Below, piece by piece: positions 1-7,141 of a stretch of 26,712 nt of DNA. The position numbers and the translations under genes were made by a program. The notes below the pieces were generated by a model. The model did no database searches. It was given only the letters and a program-made list of their open reading frames with translations, and was not told where the DNA came from. Source of the stretch: an uncultured Collinsella sp. Its GTDB lineage: Bacteria > Actinomycetota > Coriobacteriia > Coriobacteriales > Coriobacteriaceae. The stretch spans positions 1 to 26,712 of the forward strand of contig CAUDQR010000028.1 in NCBI GenBank assembly GCA_958451615.1. Reading direction: 5' to 3'. Each line of letters begins with the position of its first letter. Positions within the stretch are counted from its first letter, which is position 1.

Positions 1-188
1 GCCAGCTCAAGAAGTACGTGACCGAGGCCGTCAACGAGTACTTCGCGCCGATCCGTGAGCGTCGCCAGCGCTACGAGAACGACCTGGATTACGTAAAGGA
101 CGTCCTGCACGAGGGCAACCGTCGCGCCAATGAGATCGCCGAGCAGACCCTGGGCGAGGTTCAGGACGCCATGGGCATGGTGTACTAG
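1..188 (+). CDS. trpS: Tryptophanyl-tRNA synthetase, C-terminal end (cut by window start)
   Basis: Only the last 61 codons are present, read from position 3 to the TAG at 186-188. The peptide is charged and helical: an FAPIRERRQRYENDL stretch, then LHEGNRRANEIAEQTL and a short tail ending AMGMVY. This is the usual C-terminus of bacterial TrpS, where the last helices follow the KMSKS region (outside the window). The enzyme charges tRNA-Trp with tryptophan in the cytosol. No start or upstream context is visible. The gene is followed by two hairpins, so it is the last gene of its transcript. The identification rests on the tail alone, but its pattern is characteristic. Confidence 0.85.
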   Translation, partial: QLKKYVTEAVNEYFAPIRERRQRYENDLDYVKDVLHEGNRRANEIAEQTLGEVQDAMGMVY

Positions 189-214
189 GCAAAGCGCCTT
201 CGCACAACATAGAC

Positions 215-282
215 GGTGAGGCTGAATCCTCACCGAAACAGGAACAGGCCCGCTGGCAGATAGTTGCCAGCGGGCCTGTTCC
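215..282 (+). terminator. Hairpin pair / terminator after trpS
   Basis: A short hairpin (GGTGAGG at 215-221 with CCTCACC at 228-234) is followed by a perfect 18-bp stem: 241-258 pairs with 265-282 around the loop GATAGT. No T-run follows, so it may act as a bidirectional or RNA-stabilising hairpin rather than a textbook intrinsic terminator. The rest of the 189-519 gap holds a REP-like palindrome and no convincing gene. Confidence 0.7.
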
Positions 283-462
283 CGAAGTACACCGTTGAAT
301 CGCACAGAGGGGAGGAATGCGAATCAAACTCAACAGGGCAGGCTTTTTCATCGCCTATTGCCTGCTCCGTTGCTGAAAACAATATAGTTCACCGTGGTTT
401 ACTTTGCTGCGACAAACCGCGCCGCCATACCTTCTCCATAAGTTAACCTCGGTAAACCTGCC

Positions 463-502
463 AAAACCACCACAAAGGGGATAGGCACCTTTGTGGTGGT
501 TT
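463..502. repeat. REP-like palindrome, copy 1
   Basis: Nearly perfect 40-bp palindrome: AAACCACCACAAAGG on the left pairs with CCTTTGTGGTGGTTT on the right around a short asymmetric GGATAGGCA centre. The same unit recurs at 870-909, 2447-2488, 3408-3448 and 17495-17532. The centre gives it direction: copies 1, 3 and 5 read one way, copies 2 and 4 the other. Copy 1 and copy 2 flank the MGMT-like gene as an inverted pair. The form resembles REP elements mobilised by RAYT transposases, but no transposase gene lies in the window. Confidence 0.85.
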
Positions 503-519
503 AAGCCACGGCAGAGCCG

Positions 520-840
520 CTAGAGCCCTGCAGGCCAGCGACAGGCGGCCAAGTCGACGTGCATGTCGTCCTTAAACGCCACACCCTCCCCTAGCAAAAG
601 CTCACGTTGAGCATCGGGACCGCCAAAAGCAAAACCATCGCATATGCGGCCATCGGCAAACACCACGCGGTGACAGGGAATCTCGCCGGGGCGCGGATTG
701 CCATGCAGGGCATACCCCACGTACCGCGCACTTCGTGGACGTCCAGCAAGCAGCGCCACCTGACCATACGTGGCGACCATCCCCTCGGGAATCTGCTCGA
801 CCACCTCGTACACCCGCTCAAAAAAGCCCTCAGACGCCAT
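520..840 (-). CDS. MGMT-family / alkyltransferase-like DNA-binding protein
   Basis: 106 aa, the length of the C-terminal DNA-binding domain of O6-alkylguanine-DNA alkyltransferase alone. The N-terminal Ada/Ogt domain is absent, as in alkyltransferase-like (ATL) proteins. Visible signatures are a winged-helix segment (TYGQVALLAGRPRSARYVG, about residues 24-42), the active-site motif IPCHRVV with Cys56, and a tail FGGPDAQRELLLGEGV. Classical ATLs carry Trp in place of this Cys and only flag lesions; here Cys is kept, so methyl transfer cannot be excluded. The start at 840 is chosen because AAGGGAG lies about 7 nt upstream; an earlier in-frame ATG at 879 would run through the neighbouring repeat. 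Likely role: recognition or repair of O6-alkylguanine. Confidence 0.85.
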   Translation of the reverse strand: MASEGFFERVYEVVEQIPEGMVATYGQVALLAGRPRSARYVGYALHGNPRPGEIPCHRVVFADGRICDGFAFGGPDAQRELLLGEGVAFKDDMHVDLAACRWPAGL

Positions 841-869
841 TGCTCGCTCCCTTCCACCCGGAATAGCAT

Positions 870-909
870 AAACCACCACAAAGGTGCCTGTCCCCTTTGT
901 GGTGGTTTT
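870..909. repeat. REP-like palindrome, copy 2 (reverse orientation)
   Basis: 40-bp palindrome with arms AAACCACCACAAAGG and CCTTTGTGGTGGTTT; the centre reads TGCCTGTCC, the reverse complement of the copy 1 type centre. It sits between the MGMT-like gene and the 3' end of the DegV gene, 10 bp beyond the latter's stop. Confidence 0.85.
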
Positions 910-919
910 GGCAGGTGGG

Positions 920-1774
920 CTAGTTAACGGGCTGGAAGAAGGCTACGGCTACGGCGCCGGGGCCTACATGGGTGCCGATGGTGGCGCCGATGGTGTGAAC
1001 GGGCAGTTCGCCCTCGGTGTGGCCAGCCCACAGTGCCGCGCTGTCCTCGATATACTTCTTGAGCACCGCATCCGAAAGGCCCGTATAGCCGAGCGCCAGC
1101 GGCATGGAAAAGTCGATGCCGCCTGCCTTTTCGACCTTCTGGTTGAGCAGGTTACGGCCGTTCTTGGAACCGCGCGCCTTGCCCAGCTGCACGATCAGAC
1201 CGTCCTCGGCAGCCACAACGGGCTTTACGTTGAGCAGCGTGCCCACGGCGCCGGCAGCAGCAGACAGGCGACCGCCGCGCACCAGGTACTCCAACGTCTC
1301 GAGCAGGCCGATGACGACCACGCGGTCGCGCACGGCCTCGACAGCCGCCGCAACCTGAGCCGCGCCCTGGCCCTCGTCCACCAAGCGCAGGGCATACTCG
1401 ACCAGCACGCGCTCGCCCAGGGTAACGTTATTGCTATCCACCACGTACACATCGCCGCCCGGGGCCTCGGCAAGTGCGGTGCGGGCACTCTGATTGGTGC
1501 CCGAGAGCTTGGCGCCCACGGTAATAATCACGGCCTCATCGCCGGCCTCACGCGCTTCGGCAATCGCCTGCGAAAAGGCGTACGGGTTGACCTGACCGGT
1601 CTTGGGCAGCTCATCGCGCTCCACAAGCATCTCGTAAAAGCGCTGGTGATCGATGTCGACGCCATCCATATACACATCGGTGCCAAAGGTGACGGACAGC
1701 GGCAGAACACGCAGAGCGGGGTGCTCCGCCGGCGACATATCGCTTGCGGAATCGGTAATAATGCGGACGGACAT
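920..1774 (-). CDS. DegV family protein (fatty-acid-binding, FakB-like)
   Basis: 284 aa, the standard DegV length. The N-terminus carries the family motif TDSASDM (residues 7-13), and the lipid carboxylate-binding segment GAKLSGTNQSA lies at about 87-97. DegV/FakB proteins bind a single fatty acid and, with a FakA kinase, feed exogenous fatty acids into phospholipid synthesis as acyl-phosphate; no kinase is in this window. The start at 1774 has AAGAAAGGA about 6 nt upstream; the longer reading frame to 1879 has no ribosome site. A MarR regulator lies 119 bp upstream on the same strand and may be co-transcribed. The family call is firm; the fatty-acid role is known for the family, and binding here is inferred. 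Confidence 0.9.
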   Translation of the reverse strand: MSVRIITDSASDMSPAEHPALRVLPLSVTFGTDVYMDGVDIDHQRFYEMLVERDELPKTGQVNPYAFSQAIAEAREAGDEAVIITVGAKLSGTNQSARTALAEAPGGDVYVVDSNNVTLGERVLVEYALRLVDEGQGAAQVAAAVEAVRDRVVVIGLLETLEYLVRGGRLSAAAGAVGTLLNVKPVVAAEDGLIVQLGKARGSKNGRNLLNQKVEKAGGIDFSMPLALGYTGLSDAVLKKYIEDSAALWAGHTEGELPVHTIGATIGTHVGPGAVAVAFFQPVN

Positions 1775-1893
1775 AACGAATCCTTTCTTGCGCAGGTCCC
1801 GCGCGGGGAATTTTGACAGCAATGCCCCGGCACGGCATACGCGCTCAAACGGGACTATGCAGTTTTTAATGGGAAGCAAATGCCTTGGCGGCC

Positions 1894-2343
1894 TTAGATC
1901 TCACGCAGGGTGTTGAGAATCGTACGCAGCGACGCATACATCTGCTCGCGCTGCTCCACACCCATAGCCTTACCGGTGGTGTCGAGCACCTCGCGAATGA
2001 TGCGGTCCGCCTCGCTCATGCTCTCGCCGCCCAGAGCGGTCAGGCGCACCGGGGCACGATACTTAACGGCTGCATCACCCGAGTCGTCGACCTCGACGTA
2101 GCCGCCCTCCTCCAGATGCGCGAGCGTGCGCGAGACGGCGGCACGGGTCACGCCTGCCATGCGAGCCAGGTCAGCGCCAGTCAGGCCGTCCTTGCTGCGC
2201 TCAAGATAGTACAGGCACATAACGTCGGAGCCCTTGAGGCCCAGCCTTGCGCCCTCGGATGTCTTAATGCGCTGGATCTCCTTGTAGAGCCCGCTGATCA
2301 GTCCGACAAAGTCCTCGAAACGTGTCTCGTCGTTCTGCTGCAT
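1894..2343 (-). CDS. MarR family transcriptional regulator
   Basis: 149 aa, typical for MarR. A winged helix-turn-helix covers about residues 35-105, with GLTGADLARMAGVTRAAVSR forming the helix-turn-helix and a short wing around VDDSGDAAVKYRAPVRLT. The flanking N- and C-terminal helices fit the dimerisation domain. These proteins bind palindromes as dimers and release DNA on binding a small ligand. Its neighbour downstream is DegV; in Firmicutes the MarR-type regulator FabT controls fatty acid synthesis, so a lipid-linked role is possible but unproven. The ribosome site is weak (AAAGG, 12 nt from ATG). A GCTAA/TTAGC inverted repeat at 2373-2394, about 30-50 nt upstream of the start, could be an autoregulatory operator. 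Confidence 0.9.
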   Translation of the reverse strand: MQQNDETRFEDFVGLISGLYKEIQRIKTSEGARLGLKGSDVMCLYYLERSKDGLTGADLARMAGVTRAAVSRTLAHLEEGGYVEVDDSGDAAVKYRAPVRLTALGGESMSEADRIIREVLDTTGKAMGVEQREQMYASLRTILNTLREI

Positions 2344-2446
2344 GGGAGACGACCGCCTTTCGCTTGCATGATGCTAACGGGTAAACATCTTAGCCGCACA
2401 AGGCAACACCCATACCCAAATATCCCATTTGTTAACCCATCAACAT

Positions 2447-2488
2447 AAAAACCACCACAAAGGGGACAGGCACCTTTGTAGTGGTTTT
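2447..2488. repeat. REP-like palindrome, copy 3
   Basis: Same arms as the other copies with one arm mismatch (TTTGTAGTGG instead of TTTGTGGTGG); orientation as copy 1. With copy 4 it brackets the B3/B4-domain gene as an inverted pair. Confidence 0.85.
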
Positions 2489-2516
2489 GACCGGCGAACA
2501 TGATCCGCAGGCGTCG

Positions 2517-3236
2517 CTACAGTTCCACGCAGGGATTGTCGCGGGTCACAAGCGTCTTAACGACAACCGTCGCTCCCAGATAGCGCTCAAGCAGCTCGGC
2601 TAAGCGATCGATCGCGGCCTGGCAATCCCCCATCCGCTCGGGCTCCACGCACTCAATCGCCAGGAATGCATCGGCCGAATCGTCGGACAGCGCCGTGCGA
2701 ACGCCATCGCGCCAGTTCCAGCAGCGGCATACGGCGCCCGCATCATCGATATAGGCGAGCTCGCCGGGCAGCGTCGGGTCATCCGTTTCCTCGCCAAGTG
2801 GCAGGAACGCATCGCCGCCGTCAGTCACCTTCAAGCGAAGATCCCCCTCAATCGCATGCAGGTCCTCGCCGCCAACGGGCAGCGCGTAGGTCAGCGACAC
2901 CGTGTTGTAGATGTCCACCGCGGGCGTAATGTGGCCCACCGGTTTGCCCTTGAGCACGCGCTTGAGCAGGTTCTCAATTGAGCAACGCGCGCCCTTTTTG
3001 GTCTTGAACAGCCGATAAGCCTCGCGCCATGCCTTGACCGGTGCGTTCTCGCTGATAGTATCGCTGGTCAGATGACGCTCCGCGTCGATATTGGCGCGGT
3101 CGAGCAACGCCGCAATCGCGTCCACGTCCTCTTGAGGAATCTGAGCCGCGGGCTTCATGCCCTTTACGACCGCAACACCGACAGCCGCCTGCGGAAATAG
3201 CTCCCAAAACGAATCCTCGGCAATAAAGCTCTTCAT
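2517..3236 (-). CDS. B3/B4 tRNA-binding domain protein (PheRS beta-like, COG3382 type)
   Basis: 239 aa. The protein looks like a free-standing B3/B4 domain, the module that in phenylalanyl-tRNA synthetase beta hosts the editing site. Supporting segments are the central KGARCSIENLLKRVLKG, then PAVDIYNTVSLTYALPVGGEDL and a LPLGEE stretch, which follow the free-standing family pattern. Free-standing members are thought to edit mischarged tRNA or bind related ligands; the precise substrate is unknown. The start at 3236 is set by AAGGGAGA 4 nt upstream, five codons inside the longest frame. The gene follows pckA on the same strand but has its own candidate promoter and a structured leader, listed separately. 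Confidence 0.8.
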   Translation of the reverse strand: MKSFIAEDSFWELFPQAAVGVAVVKGMKPAAQIPQEDVDAIAALLDRANIDAERHLTSDTISENAPVKAWREAYRLFKTKKGARCSIENLLKRVLKGKPVGHITPAVDIYNTVSLTYALPVGGEDLHAIEGDLRLKVTDGGDAFLPLGEETDDPTLPGELAYIDDAGAVCRCWNWRDGVRTALSDDSADAFLAIECVEPERMGDCQAAIDRLAELLERYLGATVVVKTLVTRDNPCVEL

Positions 3237-3256
3237 GCGCTCTCCCTTCATCGTGC

Positions 3257-3337
3257 GCGCCCGAGCGAGGGCGCCTAAACAAAAAGCGCCCTTACGACGG
3301 CCACCTTCAAAGTCCTACGGTGCCGCCACAAGAGCGC
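3257..3337 (-). promoter_or_regulatory. Leader with intrinsic terminator and competing hairpins
   Basis: On the minus strand a long hairpin pairs 3330-3337 with 3286-3293 and, inside it, 3322-3327 with 3296-3301 and 3319-3321 with 3303-3305. It is followed at once by a U-rich run (complement of AAACAAAAA at 3277-3285), so it is an intrinsic terminator. The terminator's 3' arm (3286-3292) can pair perfectly instead with 3268-3274, and that same segment can pair with 3257-3262. These structures are partly exclusive, as in attenuators. It may simply end pckA transcripts, or control the B3/B4 gene whose start is at 3236. Confidence 0.55.
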
Positions 3338-3380
3338 TTACGCTGCCCCCATCCGGAGAAGGGAGCGATATGTTAGGCGT

Positions 3381-3410
3381 ATTGTAACCCGAGTCATCCG
3401 CGCGAGTAAA
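3381..3410 (-). promoter_or_regulatory. Candidate sigma-70 promoter for the B3/B4 gene
   Basis: Minus-strand TTTACT (3405-3410) and TACAAT (3381-3386) separated by 18 nt. The -35 hexamer overlaps the end of REP copy 4, so the repeat may have contributed part of this promoter. Transcription would start about 140 nt upstream of the coding region and run through the structured leader. Confidence 0.4.
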
Positions 3411-3448
3411 ACCACCACAAAGGTGCCTGTCCCCTTTATGGTGGTTTT
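3408..3448. repeat. REP-like palindrome, copy 4 (reverse orientation)
   Basis: 41-bp palindrome, AAAACCACCACAAAGG arm with a CCTTTATGGTGG arm (one change from the other copies); orientation as copy 2. It lies 15 bp downstream of the pckA stop codon. Confidence 0.85.
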
Positions 3449-3463
3449 GGGTCTGAGGCGACG

Positions 3464-5134
3464 CTAGTGGCGAAGTCCTAGCAGGCCGTGGCCGCGATGA
3501 CGGGCGTCGGCGTGCACCTGAGCGTGCGGACCGGCGGCCTTGACGGATTCGGGCAGGTGCGAGTACTTCTTCTCGAAGTTCTCCTCGAACATCACGGCCA
3601 AGTTGTGCGCGGCCTCGTCGTAGCGAGCGGTGCTCTGCCAATACTGGCGCGGCACCAGGATGCCGTCGGGTACGCCGTGGCACGTGGTGGGAATGTCGAC
3701 GTTAAAGATGTCGTCGTGCACGAACTCGCTGTCCTCGATGGTACCGTCGAGGGCGCGGGCCACCAGGGCGCGCGTGTAGGCAAGCTCGATGCGATGACCC
3801 ACGCCGTAGCCGCCGCCGATCCAGCCGGTGTTGACCAGGTACACACGCGTGCGGCCGTCGGCGATGCGCTCACCGAGCATCTTGGCATAGACCATGGGGT
3901 CGAGCGGCATAAACGGCTCGCCAAACAGCGAAGAGAACGTGGGCGTGGGCTCGGTGACGCCGACCTCGGTGCCGGGGATCTTGGCCGTAAAGCCCGTCAC
4001 AAAGTGATACATGGCGGAGTCGGCCGTCAGGCGCGAGATGGGCGGCAGCACGCCAAAGGCATCGCAGGTCAGGAAGAGCACGACGCTTGGAGTGGTGCCC
4101 ATGCCCTTGGTCCACGCGTTGGGAATGTGCTCCACAGGGTATGCCACGCGCGTGTTGTGCGTGATCGAGATGTCGTCGTAGTTGGGCTTGCGGTTCTCGT
4201 CGAGCACCACGTTTTCGCAGATCGCGCCAAAGCGGACAGCGTTGAAGATCTCGGGCTCGTGGAACGCGTCCAGGCCCTCGCATTTGGCGTAGCAGCCACC
4301 TTCGATGTTGAAGATGCCCATGTCGGACCAACCGTGCTCGTCGTCGCCGATCAGTAGGCGCGTGGGGTTGGCCGAAAGCGTGGTCTTGCCCGTGCCCGAA
4401 AGGCCAAAGAACACGGCGGTCTCGTGCGTGACGGGATCCATGCTGGCCGAGCAGTGCATGGGTAGCACGTCGTCCTCGACGGGCAGCAGGTAATTCATGA
4501 CGCTGAAGATGGACTTTTTGATTTCGCCGGAGTAACCGGTGCCGGCAACCAAAATCACGCGCTCCTGGAAGTTGATGACCACGGCGGCGCTGGAGTTGAG
4601 GCCCTTAATGGCGGGATCGCACTGGTAGCCGGGAGCGGCGAGCACACAGAAGTCCGGCTCGCCGGTGCGTGCGATTTCACGGGCAAGCGGGCGGGCGAGC
4701 ATCTGCTTAATAAAGAGCGCTTGGCTGGCACGCTCGCAGGCGACAAGCAGGCGACGCGTATGGTTGCGATCGGCACCGGCCATACCGCGAGTGACGAACA
4801 CATCGCGCTCGTTGAGGTAGTTGACGATACCGGCCTTGATGGCCTCGTAGCTCTCGGCAGAAAGCGGGCGGTTGACGGCGCCCCAGGCGATCTTGTCGTG
4901 CACGTCGGGCGTGTCGACGATAAAGCGGTCGTTGGGCGAACGGCCGGTACGCTCCCCCGTCTCGATCACCAGCGCGCCGTTGGATGCCATGCGGCCTTCT
5001 TCGCGGCGGATAGCGTGCTCGACGAGCTCCGCGGCGGGTAGATCGACCAGCAGACGGGGTTGATTCTCGGCGGGATCTTCGACCAGCGCAATACCAAAGT
5101 TGGACAGAACTTCTGCAGGGGTAACACCAGGCAT
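3464..5134 (-). CDS. pckA: Phosphoenolpyruvate carboxykinase (ATP)
   Basis: 556 aa, slightly longer than the usual ~535. It interconverts oxaloacetate + ATP and PEP + CO2 + ADP in the cytosol; in fermenting gut bacteria it often runs toward oxaloacetate. Visible motifs are ETGERTGRSPNDRF (58-71), the substrate loop GTGYSGEIKKSIFSVMNYLLP (from 198), the P-loop GLSGTGKTTL (244-253) and the kinase-2 motif GDDEHGWSD (263-271). The P-loop form marks the ATP enzyme. The start at 5134 has a textbook AAAGGAGG 4 nt upstream; longer frames reach into the promoter region. The tail after LPESVKAAGP is extended and rich in His, Gly and Arg compared with relatives. A LacI-type palindrome lies 75-90 nt upstream of the start. 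Confidence 0.97.
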   Translation of the reverse strand: MPGVTPAEVLSNFGIALVEDPAENQPRLLVDLPAAELVEHAIRREEGRMASNGALVIETGERTGRSPNDRFIVDTPDVHDKIAWGAVNRPLSAESYEAIKAGIVNYLNERDVFVTRGMAGADRNHTRRLLVACERASQALFIKQMLARPLAREIARTGEPDFCVLAAPGYQCDPAIKGLNSSAAVVINFQERVILVAGTGYSGEIKKSIFSVMNYLLPVEDDVLPMHCSASMDPVTHETAVFFGLSGTGKTTLSANPTRLLIGDDEHGWSDMGIFNIEGGCYAKCEGLDAFHEPEIFNAVRFGAICENVVLDENRKPNYDDISITHNTRVAYPVEHIPNAWTKGMGTTPSVVLFLTCDAFGVLPPISRLTADSAMYHFVTGFTAKIPGTEVGVTEPTPTFSSLFGEPFMPLDPMVYAKMLGERIADGRTRVYLVNTGWIGGGYGVGHRIELAYTRALVARALDGTIEDSEFVHDDIFNVDIPTTCHGVPDGILVPRQYWQSTARYDEAAHNLAVMFEENFEKKYSHLPESVKAAGPHAQVHADARHRGHGLLGLRH

Positions 5135-5208
5135 GGGGCCTCCTTTAAAAGCGCGACACGTGGACGCAGCGCGCACTTTACTCACGTAAAGCCCGTTGTA
5201 CCCGATAT

Positions 5209-5224
5209 GCAAAAACGTTTTTGC
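5209..5224. promoter_or_regulatory. Perfect 16-bp palindrome upstream of pckA (LacI-type operator candidate)
   Basis: GCAAAAACGTTTTTGC is a perfect palindrome centred on CG, the geometry of LacI/GalR-family operators (PurR, CcpA cre sites). It does not fit the cre consensus at the outer positions. It lies 75-90 nt upstream of the pckA start and about 260 nt upstream of the divergent flippase, so pckA is the likelier target. The regulator is not encoded in this window. Confidence 0.5.
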
Positions 5225-5325
5225 GGCAACGGCGAAGCGCCCGCCCAACGGTCAAAAATCGCAGGCAAGCGGCCTAGTCGTTAGGGACACTCTTGAACAG
5301 GCAACAACCAAGGAGCGACCCCGGA

Positions 5326-5384
5326 TGCCGGCACTTAGGGACGTTCCCAAAGTGCCGGCACATAAGGAACGTCCCCAAATGCCG
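5326..5384. repeat. Second REP-like family, tandem units
   Basis: Two consecutive 27-bp units (5326-5352 and 5353-5379) each begin TGCCGGCAC and contain an AGGGACGTTCCC / AGGAACGTCCCC core, followed by a partial third unit TGCCG (5380-5384). Each unit has internal dyad symmetry (GTGCCGGCAC and GGGACGTTCCC). A degenerate relative, TTAGGGACACTCTTGAACAG, begins at 5281. The repeat occupies the pckA-flippase intergenic region; an open frame runs through it, but nothing there looks coding. Confidence 0.75.
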
Positions 5385-5452
5385 TCTACTGAATGGCGCC
5401 GCCGAAATTATCGAACAACCTGTTCAAAAACACGAACGAACACCGTCGCGTC

Positions 5453-5458
5453 TATACT
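5453..5458 (+). promoter_or_regulatory. -10 element of the flippase promoter
   Basis: TATACT lies 28 nt upstream of the proposed TTG start, giving a short leader with AGAAAGGA as ribosome site at 5472-5479. No good -35 hexamer is seen at the standard distance. The rest of 5135-5486 holds the pckA upstream region and the tandem repeat. Confidence 0.4.
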
Positions 5459-5486
5459 AGAGCGTAGCAATAGAAAGGACTCCGCT

Positions 5487-7061
5487 TTGAGCATCACGCC
5501 CATCGATAGCATTCGCCGCGCCATCGCCCGCCGCAATGGCGTCGCCGACCCCACCGTATCGGACGGGGCGCACGGGCAGGGCGGACGCATCGAGAACGGC
5601 CTGTTCCCCGCATCGCACACCGCCGAGGAGCTCGCACGAATCCAAGAGCTAAGCCAGCGTAACGCCGGCGGTCCCGACAGCAGCCAGGCCACACGCCGTC
5701 GCCGCGAGCGCGATCGCCAGCCCGGCCCCATCCACCGCATGGTCAATGCCTGGTGGAACCGCCTGCTCGGAGCCGTCTACGGCGGCGGCTTCTCCACGCA
5801 AGAAGCCGAGTACGAAGATCACGCCACCCGTCGCGACTACCTTTGGAATACCCTGGGCACCGCCGTGTGGGGCATGGTGTTTCCGTTGCTCACCATCGTG
5901 TCCACACAGCTCGTGGGCGCCGAGGAGGCTGGCAAATTCTCCATCGCCTTTGTCACCGGCACGCTCATCATGATCGCGTGCAACTACGGCGTGCGCAATT
6001 TCCAGGTCTCGGACATCGACGAAAAGACGTCCTTTGCCTCTTACCAGCTCAACCGCTGGATCTGCGGAGCGCTCGCGCTGGCATGCGGCCTGGTATACAG
6101 CAGCGCCCGCGGCTACGATGCGCAGATGGCCACAATCGGCCTGGGCGTCTACCTGTATAAGGTGATCGACGGCATTGCCGACGTGTACGAGGGACGCCTG
6201 CAGCAGGCCGACAAACTCTACCTGGCCGGCATGAGCCAAACGCTACGATCCGTCGGCGTCATCGCGGTCTTTAGCGTGGCACTGTTCCTCACGCGCAGCA
6301 TGCCCATCGCCGCCATGGCCATGGGCATCGCCGCGATTGCCTCGCTCGTGCTGGTCACCGCCCCGCTCGCCCTGCTCGAAACCGAAAAATCACGCCGTAT
6401 GAGTCTGCGCGAGGCTGGTCACCTGTTTATCCAGTGCGCCCCGCTCTTTGGTGCGCTGTTCCTGTTCAACCTCATCGAGAGCATGCCCAAGTTCGTGATG
6501 GAAGGCACACTGGCCTACAAATACCAGCTGTACTTTAATGCACTGTTCTTTCCAGCGCAGGCTATTTTGTTGAGCATTGGATTTATCTATAAACCGCAGC
6601 TCCTACGTCTGTCGAGCATTTGGGCGAATCCGCGCAAGCGTCGCCGCTTTGACTTGATTATTGTTGCCGTTATGGCACTGATCGTGGTCATTACCGGAGC
6701 GTGCGCCGCATTTATGGCAGGCCCCGGCATCCCCATCATGAGCTTTATGTACGGCCTCAACTTTGAGCGCTACCGCACGCTGGCACTGCTAATGGTTGTC
6801 GCCGGCGGCGTCACCGCGGCAATCGACTTTATCTACGCCATCATCACGGTGTTGCGCCACGCCGGCGATGTCACCAAGATCTACCTGATCTGCTTCGCCG
6901 TAAGCGTGGTGCTGCCGGTGATCCTGATTAAGCTGCTGGGTCTGATGGGCGCCGTGGTGAGCTACCTAGCCATCATGGCCCTACTCCTGGTGCTGCTGAT
7001 AATCGAGTACGCCCACATCCGCCAGCGCATCGAGCGCGACCGCAACCCCTACGGCGCCTAA
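5487..7061 (+). CDS. Polysaccharide flippase-like membrane protein (Wzx/MATE superfamily)
   Basis: 524 aa from a TTG start at 5487, chosen because AGAAAGGA lies 7 nt upstream and a TATACT -10 box precedes it; frames starting further upstream would translate the intergenic repeats. The first ~115 residues are hydrophilic, Arg-rich and probably disordered in the cytosol. A run of about 12-14 hydrophobic helices starts near residue 118 (TLGTAVWGMVFPLLTIVSTQ) and ends with a very hydrophobic C-terminal pair. This architecture is that of oligosaccharide-lipid flippases that move undecaprenyl-linked glycans for surface polysaccharide or teichoic-acid-like polymers. No glycosyltransferases flank it, so its substrate cannot be inferred from context. 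The long N-terminal extension is unusual for the family. Confidence 0.75.
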   Translation: MSITPIDSIRRAIARRNGVADPTVSDGAHGQGGRIENGLFPASHTAEELARIQELSQRNAGGPDSSQATRRRRERDRQPGPIHRMVNAWWNRLLGAVYGGGFSTQEAEYEDHATRRDYLWNTLGTAVWGMVFPLLTIVSTQLVGAEEAGKFSIAFVTGTLIMIACNYGVRNFQVSDIDEKTSFASYQLNRWICGALALACGLVYSSARGYDAQMATIGLGVYLYKVIDGIADVYEGRLQQADKLYLAGMSQTLRSVGVIAVFSVALFLTRSMPIAAMAMGIAAIASLVLVTAPLALLETEKSRRMSLREAGHLFIQCAPLFGALFLFNLIESMPKFVMEGTLAYKYQLYFNALFFPAQAILLSIGFIYKPQLLRLSSIWANPRKRRRFDLIIVAVMALIVVITGACAAFMAGPGIPIMSFMYGLNFERYRTLALLMVVAGGVTAAIDFIYAIITVLRHAGDVTKIYLICFAVSVVLPVILIKLLGLMGAVVSYLAIMALLLVLLIIEYAHIRQRIERDRNPYGA

Positions 7062-7141
7062 TTAGCTGCCCCGGTCACCGGAATTTGCGATGGAATCGCC
7101 CCGGCTGGGGTCTCGTTGAAGACAATATGCATTACGTAAAA

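Noticed and set aside
884..1816. Long plus-strand open frame opposite DegV
   Set aside because: It is the antisense shadow of a confident gene in GC-rich DNA and has no ribosome site or recognisable domain. The same holds for long frames opposite pckA, serC, serA, the M20 peptidase and the exonuclease.
3257..3345. T-box riboswitch before the B3/B4 gene
   Set aside because: The conserved T-box antiterminator sequence (AGGGTGGNACCGCG) is absent; only a loosely similar GGTGGCCG is present. I kept it as an unassigned leader.
5412..5425. CGAACAACCTGTTC upstream of the flippase as a LexA (SOS) box
   Set aside because: The half-sites are separated by five bases, not the four of the Gram-positive consensus, and the downstream gene has no link to DNA repair.
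5196..5486. N-terminal extension of the flippase from the upstream ATG
   Set aside because: It would translate the REP-like tandem repeat and the promoter; the TTG at 5487 has a proper ribosome site.
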